Below, in pieces: positions 28,517-29,241 of a stretch of 29,241 nt of DNA. Origin of the DNA: a bacterium. GTDB lineage: Bacteria > Bacillota > Clostridia > Oscillospirales > Oscillospiraceae. The notes under the pieces are model-generated. The model ran no database searches. It was given only the letters and a program-made list of their open reading frames with translations, and had not been told where the DNA came from. The stretch spans positions 1-29,241 of the forward strand of contig JAHYYS010000028.1 of assembly GCA_019424865.1 (NCBI GenBank). Reading direction: 5' to 3'. Made by a program: the position numbers and the translations under genes. The stretch's first letter is position 1. Each line of letters starts with the position of its first letter.

Positions 28517-29241
28517 ATGCTGGATATCAGATTTGTCCGGGAGAACCCCGAAGCTGTTAAGGAGAATATCAAAAAGAAGTTTCAGGACGCCAAGCTGCCC
28601 CTGGTGGACCAGGTTATCGCCCTGGATGAGGAGAACCGGGCCGCCATGACCGAGGCCAACGAGCTGCGGGCCAGCCGCAACGCCCTGTCCAAGCAGATCG
28701 GCATGCTCATGGGCCAGGCCAAAAAGGACCCCTCCAAGCTTCAGGAGGCGGAGGCCGTCAAGGCCCAGGTGAAGGCCAACGCCGACCGGCTGGCCGAGCT
28801 GGAGCAGAAGGAGACCGAGCTGGCCGCCCAAATCCGGCACATCATGCTGCAGATCCCCAACATCATTGACCCCTCCGTGCCCATCGGACCCGACGACAGC
28901 TGCAACGTGGAGGTCCAGCGCTTCGGCGAGCCCAAGGTGCCCGACTTCCCCATCCCCTATCACACGGAGATTATGGAGTCCTTCCACGGCATCGACATGG
29001 ACTCCGCCGGCCGGGTGTCCGGCAACGGCTTCTACTATCTGATGGGGGACATCGCCCGCCTCCACGAGGCGGTGCTGGCCTATGCCCGGGACTTTATGAT
29101 CAGCAAGGGCTTCACCTTCTGCATCCCGCCCTTTATGATCCACGGCAATGTGGTGGAGGGCGTCATGTCCCAGACCGACATGGAGTCCATGATGTACAAA
29201 ATCGAGGGCGAGGACCTCTACCTCATCGGCACCAGCGAGCA
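28517..29241 (+). CDS. serS: Seryl-tRNA synthetase, N-terminal part (3' truncated by window edge)
   Basis: SerS charges tRNA-Ser and tRNA-Sec. Translation from ATG 28517 (AAAGGAG upstream) gives MLDIRFVRENPEAVKENI, then the long antiparallel coiled-coil arm (about residues 30-110, EENRAAMTEANELRASRNAL and later heptads) that grips the tRNA variable arm. IPNIIDPSVPIG and the start of the catalytic domain (SGNGFYYLMGDIARLHEAVL) follow; the sequence runs off the window in a YLIGTSE motif. 241 codons are present of an expected 420-430. serS downstream of soj-spo0J is common in Firmicutes. No T-box is seen in the 125-base gap, which holds parS site 2. Confidence 0.96.
   Translation, partial: MLDIRFVRENPEAVKENIKKKFQDAKLPLVDQVIALDEENRAAMTEANELRASRNALSKQIGMLMGQAKKDPSKLQEAEAVKAQVKANADRLAELEQKETELAAQIRHIMLQIPNIIDPSVPIGPDDSCNVEVQRFGEPKVPDFPIPYHTEIMESFHGIDMDSAGRVSGNGFYYLMGDIARLHEAVLAYARDFMISKGFTFCIPPFMIHGNVVEGVMSQTDMESMMYKIEGEDLYLIGTSE

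Overview
The window is chromosomal DNA from a GC-rich, Gram-positive endospore former. It carries spoIIP, a lipoteichoic-acid-synthase-type sulfatase, divIVA/sepF, a glycine T-box and a Soj/Spo0J locus with perfect parS sites. GC-rich third positions, the gene order and the many short palindromic intergenic repeats suggest a gut clostridium of the Oscillospiraceae (Flavonifractor/Lawsonibacter-like). That placement is inferred; no marker gene was compared.

Layout, left to right. (1) 1-5949: mismatch repair and tRNA modification on +: mutS (5' truncated), a DUF3592-like membrane protein, mutL, a 1.27-kb repeat field, then miaA. (2) 6011-10054: hfq, a HlyD-like membrane protein, yggS/ylmE, sepF and divIVA, a division cluster on +. 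(3) 10249-11382: a divergent pair (65-aa protein on -, 52-aa ribbon-helix-helix regulator on +), then a promoter, T-box and 140-bp tandem repeat leading into glyS (11383-12804). (4) 12993-17096: an LTA-synthase-family gene (+), a multi-hairpin intergenic block, spoIIP (-), and a second divergent regulator/small-protein pair (XRE, 86 aa). (5) 17649-24507: a - strand purine salvage group in the order xpt, bmp lipoprotein, two-domain ABC ATPase and two permeases, broken up by repeats. (6) 24853-29241: a Noc/ParB paralogue, soj, spo0J, a bitopic coiled-coil protein and serS (3' truncated), with two parS sites.

The core genes are ordinary; the non-coding DNA is not. Hairpin families fill most gaps. 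One family keeps an 8-3-8 stem-loop geometry while its arm sequence changes in a compensatory way. Two genes, sepF and xpt, have their last codons plus stop duplicated downstream on the far side of a 125-175-bp block rich in hairpins. The sepF copy differs only by silent changes. This pattern suggests elements that insert at gene 3' ends while leaving the gene's C-terminus intact. mutS contains a 7-bp tandem repeat directly before its predicted clamp-binding motif, so slippage would remove the motif. Tandem units of about 404, 195 and 140 bp lie in the mutL-miaA gap, the bmp operon and the glyS leader.

Long open frames opposite the GC-rich genes were treated as antisense shadows. Gene starts were moved to codons with a Shine-Dalgarno sequence where the longest frame had a poorer start.
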